Below are positions 17,565-27,429 of a stretch of 33,492 bases of DNA, one piece after another; within the stretch, counting starts at the first letter, position 1, and every line of letters begins with the position of its first letter. The stretch covers positions 1 to 33,492 of the forward strand of contig JAMPXV010000007.1 in the NCBI GenBank assembly GCA_023700985.1. The letters are read 5' to 3'. The translations under genes were made by a program, and so were the position numbers. This stretch comes from Lysobacter sp. (lineage in GTDB: Bacteria > Pseudomonadota > Gammaproteobacteria > Burkholderiales > Usitatibacteraceae). The notes below the pieces were generated by a model. That model was not told the DNA's origin and made no database searches. It saw nothing but the letters and a program-made list of their open reading frames with translations.

Positions 17565-18603
17565 AGACGACGACGGTCTGCGGCGCGTCGCCCTCGCGGG
17601 AGACGACGGCGCCCACTTCCCACGCGGGAATGCCGTGGATGCCCAGCGACGTGATCGCGGCCGCGGCGTGTTCCCTCGCCATCACGAGCACCATGCCGAT
17701 GCCGCAGTTGAAGGTGCGGTGCATCTCGGCCTCGGGGACGTTGCCCTGCGTCTGCAGCCAGTCGAAGACGGCGGGCCGCGGCCAGCGCGCCTTCTCCAGG
17801 CGCACCGCGGTGTTCGCGGGCAGCACGCGCGGCACGTTCTCCACGAGGCCGCCGCCGGTGATGTGCGCGATGCCCTTGAGCGGCATCTTGTCCAGCAGGG
17901 CGAGCACCGGCTTCACGTAGATGCGCGTGGGCTCGAGCAGCGCCTCGCCCAGGGTGCGGCCGTCGAAGGCATCCTCGAGCGACGCCTCGGTGACGGCGAG
18001 GATCTTCCTCACCAGCGAGAAGCCGTTGGAGTGCACGCCGCTCGAGGCGAGGCCCACCACCGCGTCGCCCGGGACGATGGTCGAGCCGTCGATGATGCGG
18101 TCCTTCTCCACGAGGCCCAGGGCGAAGCCCGCGAGGTCGTACTCGTTCGGGTCGTAGAGCCCGGGCATTTCCGCCGTCTCGCCGCCGATGAGCGCGCAGC
18201 CGGCCTGCTCGCAGCCCGCGGCCACGCCCTTCACCACGTCGGCGGCCACGTCCACGCGCAGCTTCCCGCACGCGAAGTAGTCGAGGAAGAAGATGGGCTC
18301 GGCGCCGGTGACGAGGACGTCGTTCACGCTCATCGCCACGAGGTCGATGCCGATGGTGTCGTGCTTCTTCATGCGGAAGGCGAGCTTGAGCTTCGTGCCC
18401 ACGCCGTCCGTCCCCGAGACCATCACGGGGTTCTTGTACTTCTTCGACACTTCCACCAGCGCGCCGAAGCCGCCGAGGGTGCTCAGCACCTCGGGGCGCA
18501 TCGTGCGCTTTGCGAAGGGCTTGATGCGTTCGACCAGCTCGTCGCCCGCGTCGATGTCGACGCCGGCATCTCGGTAAGTCAGGGGATTGGTGGAAGCGGT
18601 CAC
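17563..18603 (-). CDS. purM: Phosphoribosylformylglycinamidine cyclo-ligase
   Basis: [50 protein letters not shown]. Confidence 0.98.
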   Translation of the reverse strand: MTASTNPLTYRDAGVDIDAGDELVERIKPFAKRTMRPEVLSTLGGFGALVEVSKKYKNPVMVSGTDGVGTKLKLAFRMKKHDTIGIDLVAMSVNDVLVTGAEPIFFLDYFACGKLRVDVAADVVKGVAAGCEQAGCALIGGETAEMPGLYDPNEYDLAGFALGLVEKDRIIDGSTIVPGDAVVGLASSGVHSNGFSLVRKILAVTEASLEDAFDGRTLGEALLEPTRIYVKPVLALLDKMPLKGIAHITGGGLVENVPRVLPANTAVRLEKARWPRPAVFDWLQTQGNVPEAEMHRTFNCGIGMVLVMAREHAAAAITSLGIHGIPAWEVGAVVSREGDAPQTVVV

Positions 18604-18662
18604 GGGGGCGATTCCGGAGAAAACTCAGACCGGAATTCTACTCCAGGGCGCCCCAACCCGTT

Positions 18663-19367
18663 TCAGTCGAGGGTCATGTGGAAGCGCACCTCCGCGCACC
18701 AGCGGGATTTCTGCGGCGCGTACTTCCACTGGCGGATCGCCGCGGCGAGGAGCGGCTCGAACTCGCGGTAGTGGAGCATCGGGGCGACGGTCACGCCGGT
18801 CACCGCGCCGTCCTCGGCCACGGCGACGTAGGCCACCTGGAGGATCGCCTTTGGCGCGTTCGGGTCCATCGCGAGCTTCTGCGGATAGAGCGGCGCGACC
18901 ATCCTGTCCGGCTTGCGGTCGGTGCGGATGTCGGGCGCCTTCGCGCCCTCCGGCCGCGCCGTGCCGTAGCTCACCTTGGGCTGGCCGTTGGCGATGTCGA
19001 ACCAGATGGATACGCGGGCCTTGCCTTCGGTGGCGAGGCACGAGGACGGGTCGATGCGCGGCTGCAGCCGCCACAGCGGCACGACCGCCTTCACGGCCGC
19101 GGCGAAGGCTTCCTTGCCGGCGCCCGACTCGATGGCCGGGTTGTCGAGGCCGCCGTCGGTTCGCACCGTGCCGGAGACGTCGATGCGCGCCGTCAGCCCC
19201 TGGGCGAGCGCCTCGCGGGGGAAGGCGGGTGCGACGAGCACCAGCATCCCGCCCTCGGCGTAGAGGAGCTTCTCGGGGGCCGGCGCGGGCGCGGTCGCGG
19301 ACGGCGCGGCCACCGCGGCCGCGGCGGTGACGGAGCCCGCGAGCAGCGCGGCCAGGTTCTTCTGCAT
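18663..19367 (-). CDS. Exported protein with TonB C-terminal-like domain
   Basis: Signal peptide; VAPLYPQKLAMDPNAPKAILQVAYVAVAEDGAVTGVTVAPMLHYREFEPLLAAAIRQWKYAP. Confidence 0.65.
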   Translation of the reverse strand: MQKNLAALLAGSVTAAAAVAAPSATAPAPAPEKLLYAEGGMLVLVAPAFPREALAQGLTARIDVSGTVRTDGGLDNPAIESGAGKEAFAAAVKAVVPLWRLQPRIDPSSCLATEGKARVSIWFDIANGQPKVSYGTARPEGAKAPDIRTDRKPDRMVAPLYPQKLAMDPNAPKAILQVAYVAVAEDGAVTGVTVAPMLHYREFEPLLAAAIRQWKYAPQKSRWCAEVRFHMTLD

Positions 19368-19396
19368 GGGGATTGCCTCGGGAAGTTGCGGGTGGA

Positions 19397-20482
19397 TCAG
19401 GCGTCGCCGCTGCCCTTCAGGGCGGGCAGATGCGCCCGGGCGAAGTCGAGCATGCGCTGGATGGAGACCTTGGCGCGCGTTCCCACCGCCGGGTCGACGT
19501 GGATCTCGTTGCGGCCGGTCTCGAGCACGTCGAGCAGGTTGTGCAGGCCGTTCATCGCCATCCACGGGCAGTGGGCGCAGCTCTGGCACGTGGCGCCCTT
19601 TCCGGCCGTGGGCGCCTCGATGAAGTTCACGCCGGGCAGGCGCCTGCGCATCTGGTGGAGGAGCCCGCCGTCGGTGGCCACGATGTATTCCTTGGCGCCC
19701 AGCCGCACGGCCGCCTCGATGATGCCGGTGGTGGAGCCGACGGCGTCGGCCAGCTCGATCACGTTCGCGGGCGACTCCGGGTGCACCAGCACCTTGGCGT
19801 CGGGGTGCTTCAGCTTCAGCTCCTCGAGCTGCACCGCCTTGAACTCGTCGTGCACGACGCAGGCCGCGTTCCACATCAGCATGTCGGCGCCGGTGACCTT
19901 CTGGATGTAGGCGCCCAGGTGCTTGTCGGGCGCGAAGAGGACCTTCTTCCCCTCGGCGTGCAGGTGGGCCACGATCTTCTCGGCGATCGACGAGGTGACC
20001 ATCCAGTCGGCCCGCGCCTTCACCGCGGCGCTGGTGTTGGCGTAGACGACCACCACGCGGTCGGGGTGGGCGTCGCAGAACTTCGCGAACTCGTCGGCGG
20101 GGCAGGCGAGGTCCAGCGAGCACTCCGCGCCGAGGTCCGGCATGAGGACGCGCTTCTCGGGGTTGAGGATCTTGGCCGTCTCCCCCATGAAGCGCACGCC
20201 CGCCACCACGACGGTCTTCGCGGGGTGGTCGTGGCCGAAGCGCGCCATTTCCAGCGAATCGGACACCGTGCCGCCGGTGGCCATGGCGAGGTCCTGGAGG
20301 TCCGGGTGGACGTAGTAGTGCGCGACGAGGACGGCGTCCATCGCCTTCAGGCGCTCGCGGATGCGGGCGAGGAGCGCGGGCTTCTCCTGGTCCGTGACGA
20401 CGCGGGGCGGCTTCGCCGGCGCGATGTCGAGGGCGCCGTCGAAGCGCTCGAAGCGGATCTGGATGGGGGTGGCCACTGCCAT
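19397..20482 (-). CDS. nadA: Quinolinate synthase
   Basis: [42 protein letters not shown]-terminal [14 protein letters not shown]. Confidence 0.97.
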   Translation of the reverse strand: MAVATPIQIRFERFDGALDIAPAKPPRVVTDQEKPALLARIRERLKAMDAVLVAHYYVHPDLQDLAMATGGTVSDSLEMARFGHDHPAKTVVVAGVRFMGETAKILNPEKRVLMPDLGAECSLDLACPADEFAKFCDAHPDRVVVVYANTSAAVKARADWMVTSSIAEKIVAHLHAEGKKVLFAPDKHLGAYIQKVTGADMLMWNAACVVHDEFKAVQLEELKLKHPDAKVLVHPESPANVIELADAVGSTTGIIEAAVRLGAKEYIVATDGGLLHQMRRRLPGVNFIEAPTAGKGATCQSCAHCPWMAMNGLHNLLDVLETGRNEIHVDPAVGTRAKVSIQRMLDFARAHLPALKGSGDA

Positions 20483-20661
20483 GGGGATTCTCCGTTTAGC
20501 CTTCGATTCTGCCATAGGGGAATCGTTCAGGGCCCGCGTCCGGGCGCGTGCTAGAATTCGGGCGCACAAAACGCGCTTCGCGGAGGGTCATCCCGCCGGG
20601 CGCGCCCGGGCCAAGCCGGGCGGCGCAATCCTGCGCCGCGGCGCAGGCCCAGGGAGCCCCG

Positions 20662-21309
20662 ATGAGGCAGCTGCTCCTCGACTTCGCCCAGGCCCCCGCG
20701 CCTACCTTCGAAAACTTCGTACCCGGCCACAACGCCGAGCCGCTGGCGGCCGTGCGCGCGGCACTTTCGGCCATTCCGGAGCGCGTGCTCTACCTCTGGG
20801 GCGAGACGGGCGCCGGCAAGTCCCACCTGTTGCGCGCCTTCGCGGCCGCCCGCCCGGCCGCCCGGTACGTGCGCGGCGAGGACTACCTCGGCACCGAGTC
20901 CGGCGGGGTGCTGGTCCTGGACGACGCCGAGCGCCTGGCCGAGGCGAGGCAGGTGGCCCTCTTCAACGCCTTCAACGAGCGCGCCTTCGAGTTGATCGTC
21001 GTCTCGGCCCACGCGGCCCCGAAGGACGTGGCCCTGCGCCGCGACCTCGCCACGCGTCTGGCCACCGGCCTCACCTACCGGCTCCAGGCGCTCACCGACG
21101 ACGAGAAGCGCGACGCGCTGGCGGCGCACGCCCGCGCGCGCGGCTTCGCCCTGACCGAGGAGGTGGCGTCCTACCTCCTCACCCACGCGCGGCGCGACAT
21201 GCCGTCGCTCATGCGGGCGCTCGACACCCTCGACCGGTACTCGCTCGAGACCGGGCGCCCCATCACCGTGCCGCTCCTCAAGGCGGCGCTCCAGCCCGAG
21301 CTCACATGA
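20662..21309 (+). CDS. hda: DnaA regulatory inactivator Hda
   Basis: N-terminal clamp-binding-like MRQLLLDF; LWGETGAGKSHLLRA Walker A; DnaA-like AAA+ domain. Confidence 0.9.
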   Translation: MRQLLLDFAQAPAPTFENFVPGHNAEPLAAVRAALSAIPERVLYLWGETGAGKSHLLRAFAAARPAARYVRGEDYLGTESGGVLVLDDAERLAEARQVALFNAFNERAFELIVVSAHAAPKDVALRRDLATRLATGLTYRLQALTDDEKRDALAAHARARGFALTEEVASYLLTHARRDMPSLMRALDTLDRYSLETGRPITVPLLKAALQPELT

Positions 21310-21361
21310 ACTCCGCACCCATCGGCCGCAGCCGCGGCCGCCCCACTCCGAGGATGCGCGC

Positions 21362-22756
21362 ATGATCAAGTCGTTCATCTCGCGGGTCTTCGGCCGCGGC
21401 GCCAAGCAGGCCGCGCACCCCTCGAAGCCCGTCGTCTACGGTCCCGACAAGCACCACATCCGCAAGGACCACATCAGCCGCGGCGCCCGCAAGACCTGCG
21501 AGGAGCTGCAGCGCGCCGGCCACACCGCGTACGTGGTCGGCGGGGCGGTGCGCGACCTGATCCTGGGGCGGCGGCCCAAGGACTTCGACGTGGCCACCAG
21601 CGCGCACCCCGACGACGTGCGCTCGCTCTTCCGCCGCTCGCGCATCATCGGCCGGCGCTTCCAGATCGTGCACGTGATGTTCGGCGCGGAGACGGTCGAG
21701 GTCTCGACCTACCGCGCCCACTTCACGACGAAGGACCCCGAGGCCGACGACGACGAGAAGGACAGGCAGGACGTGCACGGCCGCGTGCTCTCCGACAACG
21801 TCTTCGGCACGCAGGCCGAGGACGCCGTGCGCCGCGACTTCACCGTGAACGCGCTCTTCTACGACCCGGTGAAGGAGGAGGTCTGGGACTACCAGCACGG
21901 CGTGAAGGACCTCGTCGCGAGGAAGCTCGTGATGATCGGCGACCCCGCGACGCGCTACCGCGAGGACCCGGTGCGCATGCTGCGGGCCGCCCGCCTGTCG
22001 GCCAAGCTGGGCCTCACGATCGACCCGAAGACCGCCGCCCCGATCCGCGAGCTCAGGCACCTGCTGGAGAACGTGCCCCAGGCGCGCCTCTTCGAGGAGA
22101 TCCTGAAGATGCTGCTCTCGGGCAACGCCGTGGCCTGCGTGCAGCGGCTGCGCGACCTGGAGCTGCACCACGGCCTGCTGCCGCTGCTCGACGACTCGCT
22201 CGAGGACGCGGCGACCGGCCCGTTCGCCATGGCCGCGCTCAAGGCGACGGACGACCGCCTGCGCGAGGACAAGCCCGTCTCGCCCGCCTTCCTGCTGGCC
22301 GCGCTCCTGTGGGGCCGCGTCGAGCGGCGCTGGCACGAGCTGGAGGAGAAGGGCCAGCCGTCGACGCCGTCGCTGCATTCGGCGATGCACGACGCGCTGG
22401 ACGCGCAGCGCGAGTCGCTCGCCATCCCGCGCCGCTTCGACGCGACGATGAAGGAGCTGTGGCTGCTGCAGCCGCGCTTCCTGCAGCGCGGCGGCACGCG
22501 CCCCTTCCGGCTTCTGGAGCACCCGCGCTTCCGCGCCGCCTACGACTTCTTCGAGCTGCGCGCGCAGGCCGGCAACGCGCCCCTGGAGATCGCGCACTGG
22601 TGGGAGAAGTTCCAGGACGCCTCCGGCGAGGAGCGCAGCCGCATGCTGCAAGCCGACGACGGCCCGAAGAAGAAGAAGCGCCGCCGGCGGGGCGGCAAGC
22701 GGCGTCCGGAGGACGGCGGCTCGCCGGAGGAAGTGGCGCCGGGCGCCGACGAATGA
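21362..22756 (+). CDS. pcnB: Poly(A) polymerase I
   Basis: AYVVGGAVRDLILGRRPKDFDVATSAHPDDVRSLFRRSRIIGRRF; basic C-terminal tail KKKKRRRRGGKRR. Confidence 0.96.
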   Translation: MIKSFISRVFGRGAKQAAHPSKPVVYGPDKHHIRKDHISRGARKTCEELQRAGHTAYVVGGAVRDLILGRRPKDFDVATSAHPDDVRSLFRRSRIIGRRFQIVHVMFGAETVEVSTYRAHFTTKDPEADDDEKDRQDVHGRVLSDNVFGTQAEDAVRRDFTVNALFYDPVKEEVWDYQHGVKDLVARKLVMIGDPATRYREDPVRMLRAARLSAKLGLTIDPKTAAPIRELRHLLENVPQARLFEEILKMLLSGNAVACVQRLRDLELHHGLLPLLDDSLEDAATGPFAMAALKATDDRLREDKPVSPAFLLAALLWGRVERRWHELEEKGQPSTPSLHSAMHDALDAQRESLAIPRRFDATMKELWLLQPRFLQRGGTRPFRLLEHPRFRAAYDFFELRAQAGNAPLEIAHWWEKFQDASGEERSRMLQADDGPKKKKRRRRGGKRRPEDGGSPEEVAPGADE

Positions 22757-23247
22757 ACCCGGTTCGCGCCGTGGTCGCGCTGGGCTCCAACCTCGACGAT
22801 CCCGAGGCGCGCGTGCGCCGGGCCTTCGGGGAAGTGGGGGCGCTCCCCTCGACGCGGCTCCTCGCGCGCTCCGCGCTCTATCGCACCGCGCCCGTGGGCT
22901 ACCTCGACCAGCCCGCGTTCATCAACGCCTGCGCGCTGGTGGAGACGGCCCTCGGCCCGCGCGAGCTCCTCGCCGGGCTCCTCGCCATCGAGCGGCGGCA
23001 CGGCCGCGTGCGGGACCTCCCCAACGGCCCGCGCACGCTCGACCTCGACGTCGTGCTCTACGGCGACCTCGTCCTCCACGAGCACGGGCTCACGCTGCCG
23101 CACCCGCGCGCGCACGAGCGCGCCTTCGTGCTCGCGCCGTTGCTGGACGTGTGGCCCGATGCCATCATCCCGGGGCGCGGCGCGGCGGCCTCGTACCGCG
23201 ACCGGGTGGGCGACCAGGCCATCGAGAGGCTGCCGGAGGGCCCATGA
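22753..23247 (+). CDS. folK: HPPK, 2-amino-4-hydroxy-6-hydroxymethyldihydropteridine pyrophosphokinase
   Basis: VALGSNLDDPEARVRRAF, YLDQPAFINACALVET, NGPRTLDLDVVLYGD, LPHPRAHERAFVLAPL. Confidence 0.97.
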   Translation: MNPVRAVVALGSNLDDPEARVRRAFGEVGALPSTRLLARSALYRTAPVGYLDQPAFINACALVETALGPRELLAGLLAIERRHGRVRDLPNGPRTLDLDVVLYGDLVLHEHGLTLPHPRAHERAFVLAPLLDVWPDAIIPGRGAAASYRDRVGDQAIERLPEGP

Positions 23248-23873
23248 AACACCGCTTCATCGTGGTCGAGGGGCCCATCGGGTGCGGCAAGACGAGCCTC
23301 GCGAAGCTGCTCGCGCGGCGCCTGAACGCCAACGTGGTGCTCGAGGAGCCGCAGGCCAACCCCTTCCTGCCGCTCTTCTACCGCGACATGCGCCGGCACG
23401 CGCTGTCCACGCAGCTCTTCTTCCTCTTCCAGCGCCTGCACCAGCTCGAGAGCCTGCGCCAGCCCGACCTGTTCGGCCGGCCCACGGTGGCCGACTTCGC
23501 GCTGCAGAAGGACCCGCTCTTCGCCCGCCTGACCCTGGACGACAACGAGTTCGGCCTGTACACGCGCATCTTCGACCACGTGCGGCCGCAGGCGCCCACG
23601 CCGGACCTCGTGATCTACCTGCAGGCGAAGGTGGAGACGCTGGTCGAGCGCGTGCGGCGTCGCGGCAACCCGATGGAGGCGGGCATCGCGGACGACTACC
23701 TGCGCGCCATCTCCGACACCTACACGCGCTACTTCTACAACTACGACGAGAGCGCGCTGCTGATCGTCAACAGCGAGCGGCTCAACTTCGTGGACGTCCC
23801 CGAGCACTTCGAGCTGCTGGTCGAGCGCGTGCAGTCCATCCGCGGCGGCCGCGAGTTCTTCAACCGCGCGTGA
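23244..23873 (+). CDS. Deoxynucleoside kinase family protein
   Basis: MKHRFIVVEGPIGCGKTSLAKLLARR; EEPQANPFL; overlaps folK stop (ATGA). Confidence 0.9.
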   Translation: MKHRFIVVEGPIGCGKTSLAKLLARRLNANVVLEEPQANPFLPLFYRDMRRHALSTQLFFLFQRLHQLESLRQPDLFGRPTVADFALQKDPLFARLTLDDNEFGLYTRIFDHVRPQAPTPDLVIYLQAKVETLVERVRRRGNPMEAGIADDYLRAISDTYTRYFYNYDESALLIVNSERLNFVDVPEHFELLVERVQSIRGGREFFNRA

Positions 23874-23895
23874 CAGGCATTGGGGACGGTTCCTG

Positions 23896-24026
23896 GGGAC
23901 GGTTCTACGGAGCTATTGGGACGGTTCTACAGAACCGGTCTATTCCGTGATTGGCGAGGTCCGTGTACCGGTCCCTGAATAGACCGGTTCTGTAGAACCG
24001 TCCCAATAGCTCCGTAGAACCGTCCC
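23896..24026. repeat. Nested long palindrome element E4: 50-bp perfect arms (23896-23945 / 23977-24026), 31-nt loop; additional unpaired unit GGGACGGTTCCT at 23883-23894
   Basis: Direct reading. Confidence 0.95.
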
Positions 24027-24111
24027 ACTTCACGTTCCCGCTTCGCGCATGCTGCATTGCAGCGAAACCGTGGCAGAATGCTCTTCCCGTTCTGCCCGAA
24101 CCCCCCTTGCC

Positions 24112-24903
24112 ATGAGAGTGACTACCCGCAAGCTCCAGGAGCGCGCGCGAGACGGCGAGAAGCTCGTCATGCTCACCTGCTACGACGCCAGCTTCGCGGC
24201 CCTGTCGGACGCCGCCGGCGTCGACATCCTGCTCATCGGCGATTCGCTGGGCATGGTGATCCAGGGGAACGACTCGACGCTGCCCGTGACGATGGAGGAG
24301 ATGGAGTACCACACGCGCCTCGTCGCGCGCGGCAGCGCCAACGCGCTCGTCCTGGCCGACATGCCCTTCGGCAGCTTCCAGGAATCGAAGGAACAGGCCT
24401 TCCGCAACGCCGCGCGCCTCATGGCGGCCGGCGCGCAGATGGTGAAGCTCGAGGGAGGCGCCGTGATGGTCGAGACGACCCGCTTCCTCGTCGACCGCGG
24501 CATCCCCGTGTGCGCCCACATCGGCCTCACCCCGCAGTCGGTCAACACGCTGGGCGGCTACCGCGTCCAGGGCCGCACCGACGAGGGCGCCGTCCAGCTG
24601 GTCGCCGACGCGAAGGCGCTCGAGGCGGCCGGCGCGGCCATCGTCCTCATGGAAGCGATGCCCGCCGCGGTGGCCAGGCGCGTCACCGAGAGCCTGACCG
24701 TCCCCACGATCGGCATCGGCGCGGGGCCGGACGTGTCGGGCCAGGTGCTGGTGGTCTACGACATGCTGGACATCTACCCCGGCAGGAAGGCGCGCTTCGT
24801 GAAGAACTTCATGGAGGGGGCGCCTTCGGTGAAGGCCGCCGTCGAGGCGTACGTGAAGGCGGTGAAGGCGAAGACCTTCCCGGGTCCCGAGCATTGCTTC
24901 TGA
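24112..24903 (+). CDS. panB: 3-methyl-2-oxobutanoate hydroxymethyltransferase
   Basis: [48 protein letters not shown]. Confidence 0.98.
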   Translation: MRVTTRKLQERARDGEKLVMLTCYDASFAALSDAAGVDILLIGDSLGMVIQGNDSTLPVTMEEMEYHTRLVARGSANALVLADMPFGSFQESKEQAFRNAARLMAAGAQMVKLEGGAVMVETTRFLVDRGIPVCAHIGLTPQSVNTLGGYRVQGRTDEGAVQLVADAKALEAAGAAIVLMEAMPAAVARRVTESLTVPTIGIGAGPDVSGQVLVVYDMLDIYPGRKARFVKNFMEGAPSVKAAVEAYVKAVKAKTFPGPEHCF

Positions 24904-24917
24904 GAGTGATGCGGGCG

Positions 24918-24972
24918 AAAGGCTGTGGAAACGCCGATGAACGCCGATGCCCCGCCGATGGACGCCGATGAG
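24918..24972. repeat. Partial copy of the GCCGATGAAC-type repeat
   Basis: AAAGGCTGTGGAAACGCCGATGAACGCCGAT matches 6266-6296 with one mismatch, followed by degenerate CGCCGATGGACGCCGATGA. Confidence 0.85.
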
Positions 24973-24992
24973 GCGATGCGAGTTCGTGCGAC

Positions 24993-25823
24993 ATGGATCT
25001 GATCCACACCGTTGCTGAGCTGAGGGCGCGACTGAAGGGCGAGCAATCGGTCGTGCTCGTGCCGACGATGGGCAACCTCCACGCCGGGCACCTCGCGCTG
25101 GTCACCGAGGCGGGGAAGCACGGCCGGTGCGTCGTGGCCTCGATCTTCGTCAATCGCCTGCAGTTCGAGCCGGGCGGGGACTTCGACCGGTATCCGCGCA
25201 CCCTGGCCGACGATTGCGCGAAGCTCGAGAGGGCGGGATGCCACGTGGTGTTCGCGCCCGACGAAGGCGAGCTCTACCCCGAGCCCCAGGAGATCTTCGT
25301 CACGCCGCCGAAACTCGCCGGGCAGCTGTGCGGCGACTTCCGGCCGGGCCACTTCCAGGGGGTGGTGACCGTCGTCGCGAAACTCTTCAATATTGTTGCA
25401 CCGCACACAGCGGTATTCGGCCGCAAGGACTACCAGCAGCTGGCCGTGATCCGGGCCCTGGCGAGGCAGCTGAACTACCCCGTCTCGATCGTCGGGGTGG
25501 ACACCGTGCGCGAGCCGGACGGCCTCGCGATGTCGTCCCGGAACGGCTATCTCTCCTCTGAAGAACGCACCGAGGCGGTGCGCCTCGGCCAAAACCTGCG
25601 GCGGATCAAGGCTCTCGCCGAAGGCGGTTCGCGCGATTTCGATGCGCTTTGCGCGTTCGCAATCAAGGACTTGACGGATGCCGGCTGGCGCGTGGATTAT
25701 GTTGCAGTGCGGAATCAATCCGGACTGGCCGTTCCGGGCCCCGGGGATCGCGATCTGGTGGTCCTCGGCGCGGCCTGGCTGGGCAGGACCCGGCTGATCG
25801 ACAACGTCGAGTTCCGCGCCTGA
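24993..25823 (+). CDS. panC: Pantothenate synthetase
   Basis: [63 protein letters not shown]. Confidence 0.98.
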   Translation: MDLIHTVAELRARLKGEQSVVLVPTMGNLHAGHLALVTEAGKHGRCVVASIFVNRLQFEPGGDFDRYPRTLADDCAKLERAGCHVVFAPDEGELYPEPQEIFVTPPKLAGQLCGDFRPGHFQGVVTVVAKLFNIVAPHTAVFGRKDYQQLAVIRALARQLNYPVSIVGVDTVREPDGLAMSSRNGYLSSEERTEAVRLGQNLRRIKALAEGGSRDFDALCAFAIKDLTDAGWRVDYVAVRNQSGLAVPGPGDRDLVVLGAAWLGRTRLIDNVEFRA

Positions 25824-25917
25824 TCGATCCACCCGGGCTGCCGGGAGTTTTCGAGTCTTTGCTCTAGAAAGACCCGCTAGACTGCCCTCCAGTCGCACTT
25901 GCCGGAGACGGGGACAC

Positions 25918-26301
25918 ATGCAACGCACAATGCTCAAGTCGAAGCTGCACCGAGTCACCTGCACGGCCTCGGAGCTCCATTACGAGGGCTCCTGCGCCAT
26001 CGACCAGGACCTCCTGGAGGCGGCCGACATCAGGGAGTTCCAGCAGATCGAGATCTACAACGTCAACAACGGCGAGCGGTTCTCGACCTACGCCATCGCG
26101 GCCCAGCGCGGCTCCGGGACGATCTCGGTGAACGGTGCCGCCGCCCACAAGGCGCGCCGCGGCGACCTCCTCATCATCGCCTCCTACGCCGCCTACACGG
26201 AGTCCGAGATCGCGGCCTACCAGCCCGACCTCGTCTACGTGGACGCGAACAACGCCATCCGCGAAAAGCGCCGGGCCATCCCCATCCAGAAAGCGGCCTG
26301 A
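25918..26301 (+). CDS. panD: Aspartate 1-decarboxylase (GS processing site)
   Basis: [68 protein letters not shown]. Confidence 0.97.
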   Translation: MQRTMLKSKLHRVTCTASELHYEGSCAIDQDLLEAADIREFQQIEIYNVNNGERFSTYAIAAQRGSGTISVNGAAAHKARRGDLLIIASYAAYTESEIAAYQPDLVYVDANNAIREKRRAIPIQKAA

Positions 26302-26323
26302 CGGCCTGCCGGAATCAGCTCGC

Positions 26324-26353
26324 GAAGGGCCGGTCGGAGACGACCGGCCCTTC
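26324..26353. terminator. Terminator hairpin between convergent panD and LysR genes
   Basis: GAAGGGCCGGTCG-GAGA-CGACCGGCCCTTC, 13-bp perfect stem; short T-rich tract follows (TAGCTTT). Confidence 0.75.
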
Positions 26354-26359
26354 TAGCTT

Positions 26360-27313
26360 TCAGGCGCTCGCGGCCCGGATCTTCGGGCCGGCGGCGGCCG
26401 CGCGCCCGAATGATGCGAACCCGGGCCAGTCGTGGGCCATCGCGAGGAAGCGGCCCAGAAGCGGCGTCCTGTCGCCGGAGCGCCACGCGAGGAGCAGCCG
26501 GCTGCCCGATGCCGTCCCGGCGATCGGCCGGTGGACCACGCCGGGAATGCTCGCGTTCCGGTAGGTATCCGGGAGGATCGATATCCCCGTGCCCGCCGCG
26601 ATCAGCGCGAGGATGGTCACGCCCTCGCGGGCTTCCTGCGCCACGCGCGGGGCGAAGCCGGCCTGGCTGCACAGTCCCATGACGTGGTCGTAGAGGCCGC
26701 AGCCGATGCCGCGCGGGAAGAGGATGAACGGCTCGTCGGCGAGGTCGGCCATCCGCACGCCGGCGCGCGCGCGGGCCAGCCGGTGCCCGGACGGCAGCAC
26801 CGCCATCAGCTCGTCCTCCCAGATGTTGCGCACCTCGATTTCCGGGCCGGGCGCGAACTGGTGGGAGGGCCGCAGGAAGCCCACGTCGATGCGCCGGTCG
26901 GCGAGCGCCTGGAGCTGCGCGCCCGTGGACAGGTGGCCCATCTCCACGCGAACGCCGGGAAACCGCTCGCGAAACGCCTGGATGAACCGCGGGAAAGGCT
27001 CGAACATCGGAACGGACCCCGTGAACGCCATGCGGATCTCCCCGGCCTCGCCGCGGGCCGCGCGCCGGACCTCGTCGCCCGCGTCGTCGAGCTGGGCCAG
27101 GATGGAGCGGGCCTGGAGGAGGAAGAGTCGCCCCGGCTCCGTGAGCCGGACGCTTCTCTTGGTCCTCTCGAGCAGTCTCGTCCCGAGCTCGTCCTCGACC
27201 GCCTTGATCTGCTGGCTCAAGGGCGGCTGGCTCATGTGCAGGCGGCGCGCGGCCTGGCTGAAGTTGAGCTCCTCGGCGACGGCGACGAAGTAGCGCAGCT
27301 GGCGGATGTCCAT
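26360..27313 (-). CDS. LysR-family transcriptional regulator
   Basis: MDIRQLRYFVAVAEELNFSQAARRLHMSQPPLSQQIKAVEDELGTRLLERTKRSVRLTEPG. Confidence 0.95.
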   Translation of the reverse strand: MDIRQLRYFVAVAEELNFSQAARRLHMSQPPLSQQIKAVEDELGTRLLERTKRSVRLTEPGRLFLLQARSILAQLDDAGDEVRRAARGEAGEIRMAFTGSVPMFEPFPRFIQAFRERFPGVRVEMGHLSTGAQLQALADRRIDVGFLRPSHQFAPGPEIEVRNIWEDELMAVLPSGHRLARARAGVRMADLADEPFILFPRGIGCGLYDHVMGLCSQAGFAPRVAQEAREGVTILALIAAGTGISILPDTYRNASIPGVVHRPIAGTASGSRLLLAWRSGDRTPLLGRFLAMAHDWPGFASFGRAAAAGPKIRAASA

Positions 27314-27429
27314 GCTTATAGGGAATGCGTATGACTGGAGGGCGAAATATATATTGGACTCGACCCAGCCGCGATGCAAACATCGGCCGGATACCCTGCG
27401 AGGTCGCCTGCGGCGACCGGATCCCCCCG

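Noticed and set aside
21302-22651. 449-aa minus-strand ORF over pcnB
   Set aside because: Antisense shadow; pcnB on + has clear family motifs.
1-24026. GGGACGG elements as CRISPR repeats with ~31-nt spacers
   Set aside because: Only one 'spacer' per locus, repeats are inverted not direct, loci are kilobases apart, and no cas genes are present; loops are homologous to each other.
5212-24026. Palindromes as integron attC sites
   Set aside because: No integron integrase, no RYYYAAC/GTTRRRY core sites; flanking genes are core housekeeping genes, not cassettes.
1-24026. Palindromes as intact insertion sequences or MITEs with terminal repeats
   Set aside because: No transposase ORF between the arms and no clear target-site duplications outside them; a MITE/REP-like origin remains possible but is not demonstrated.
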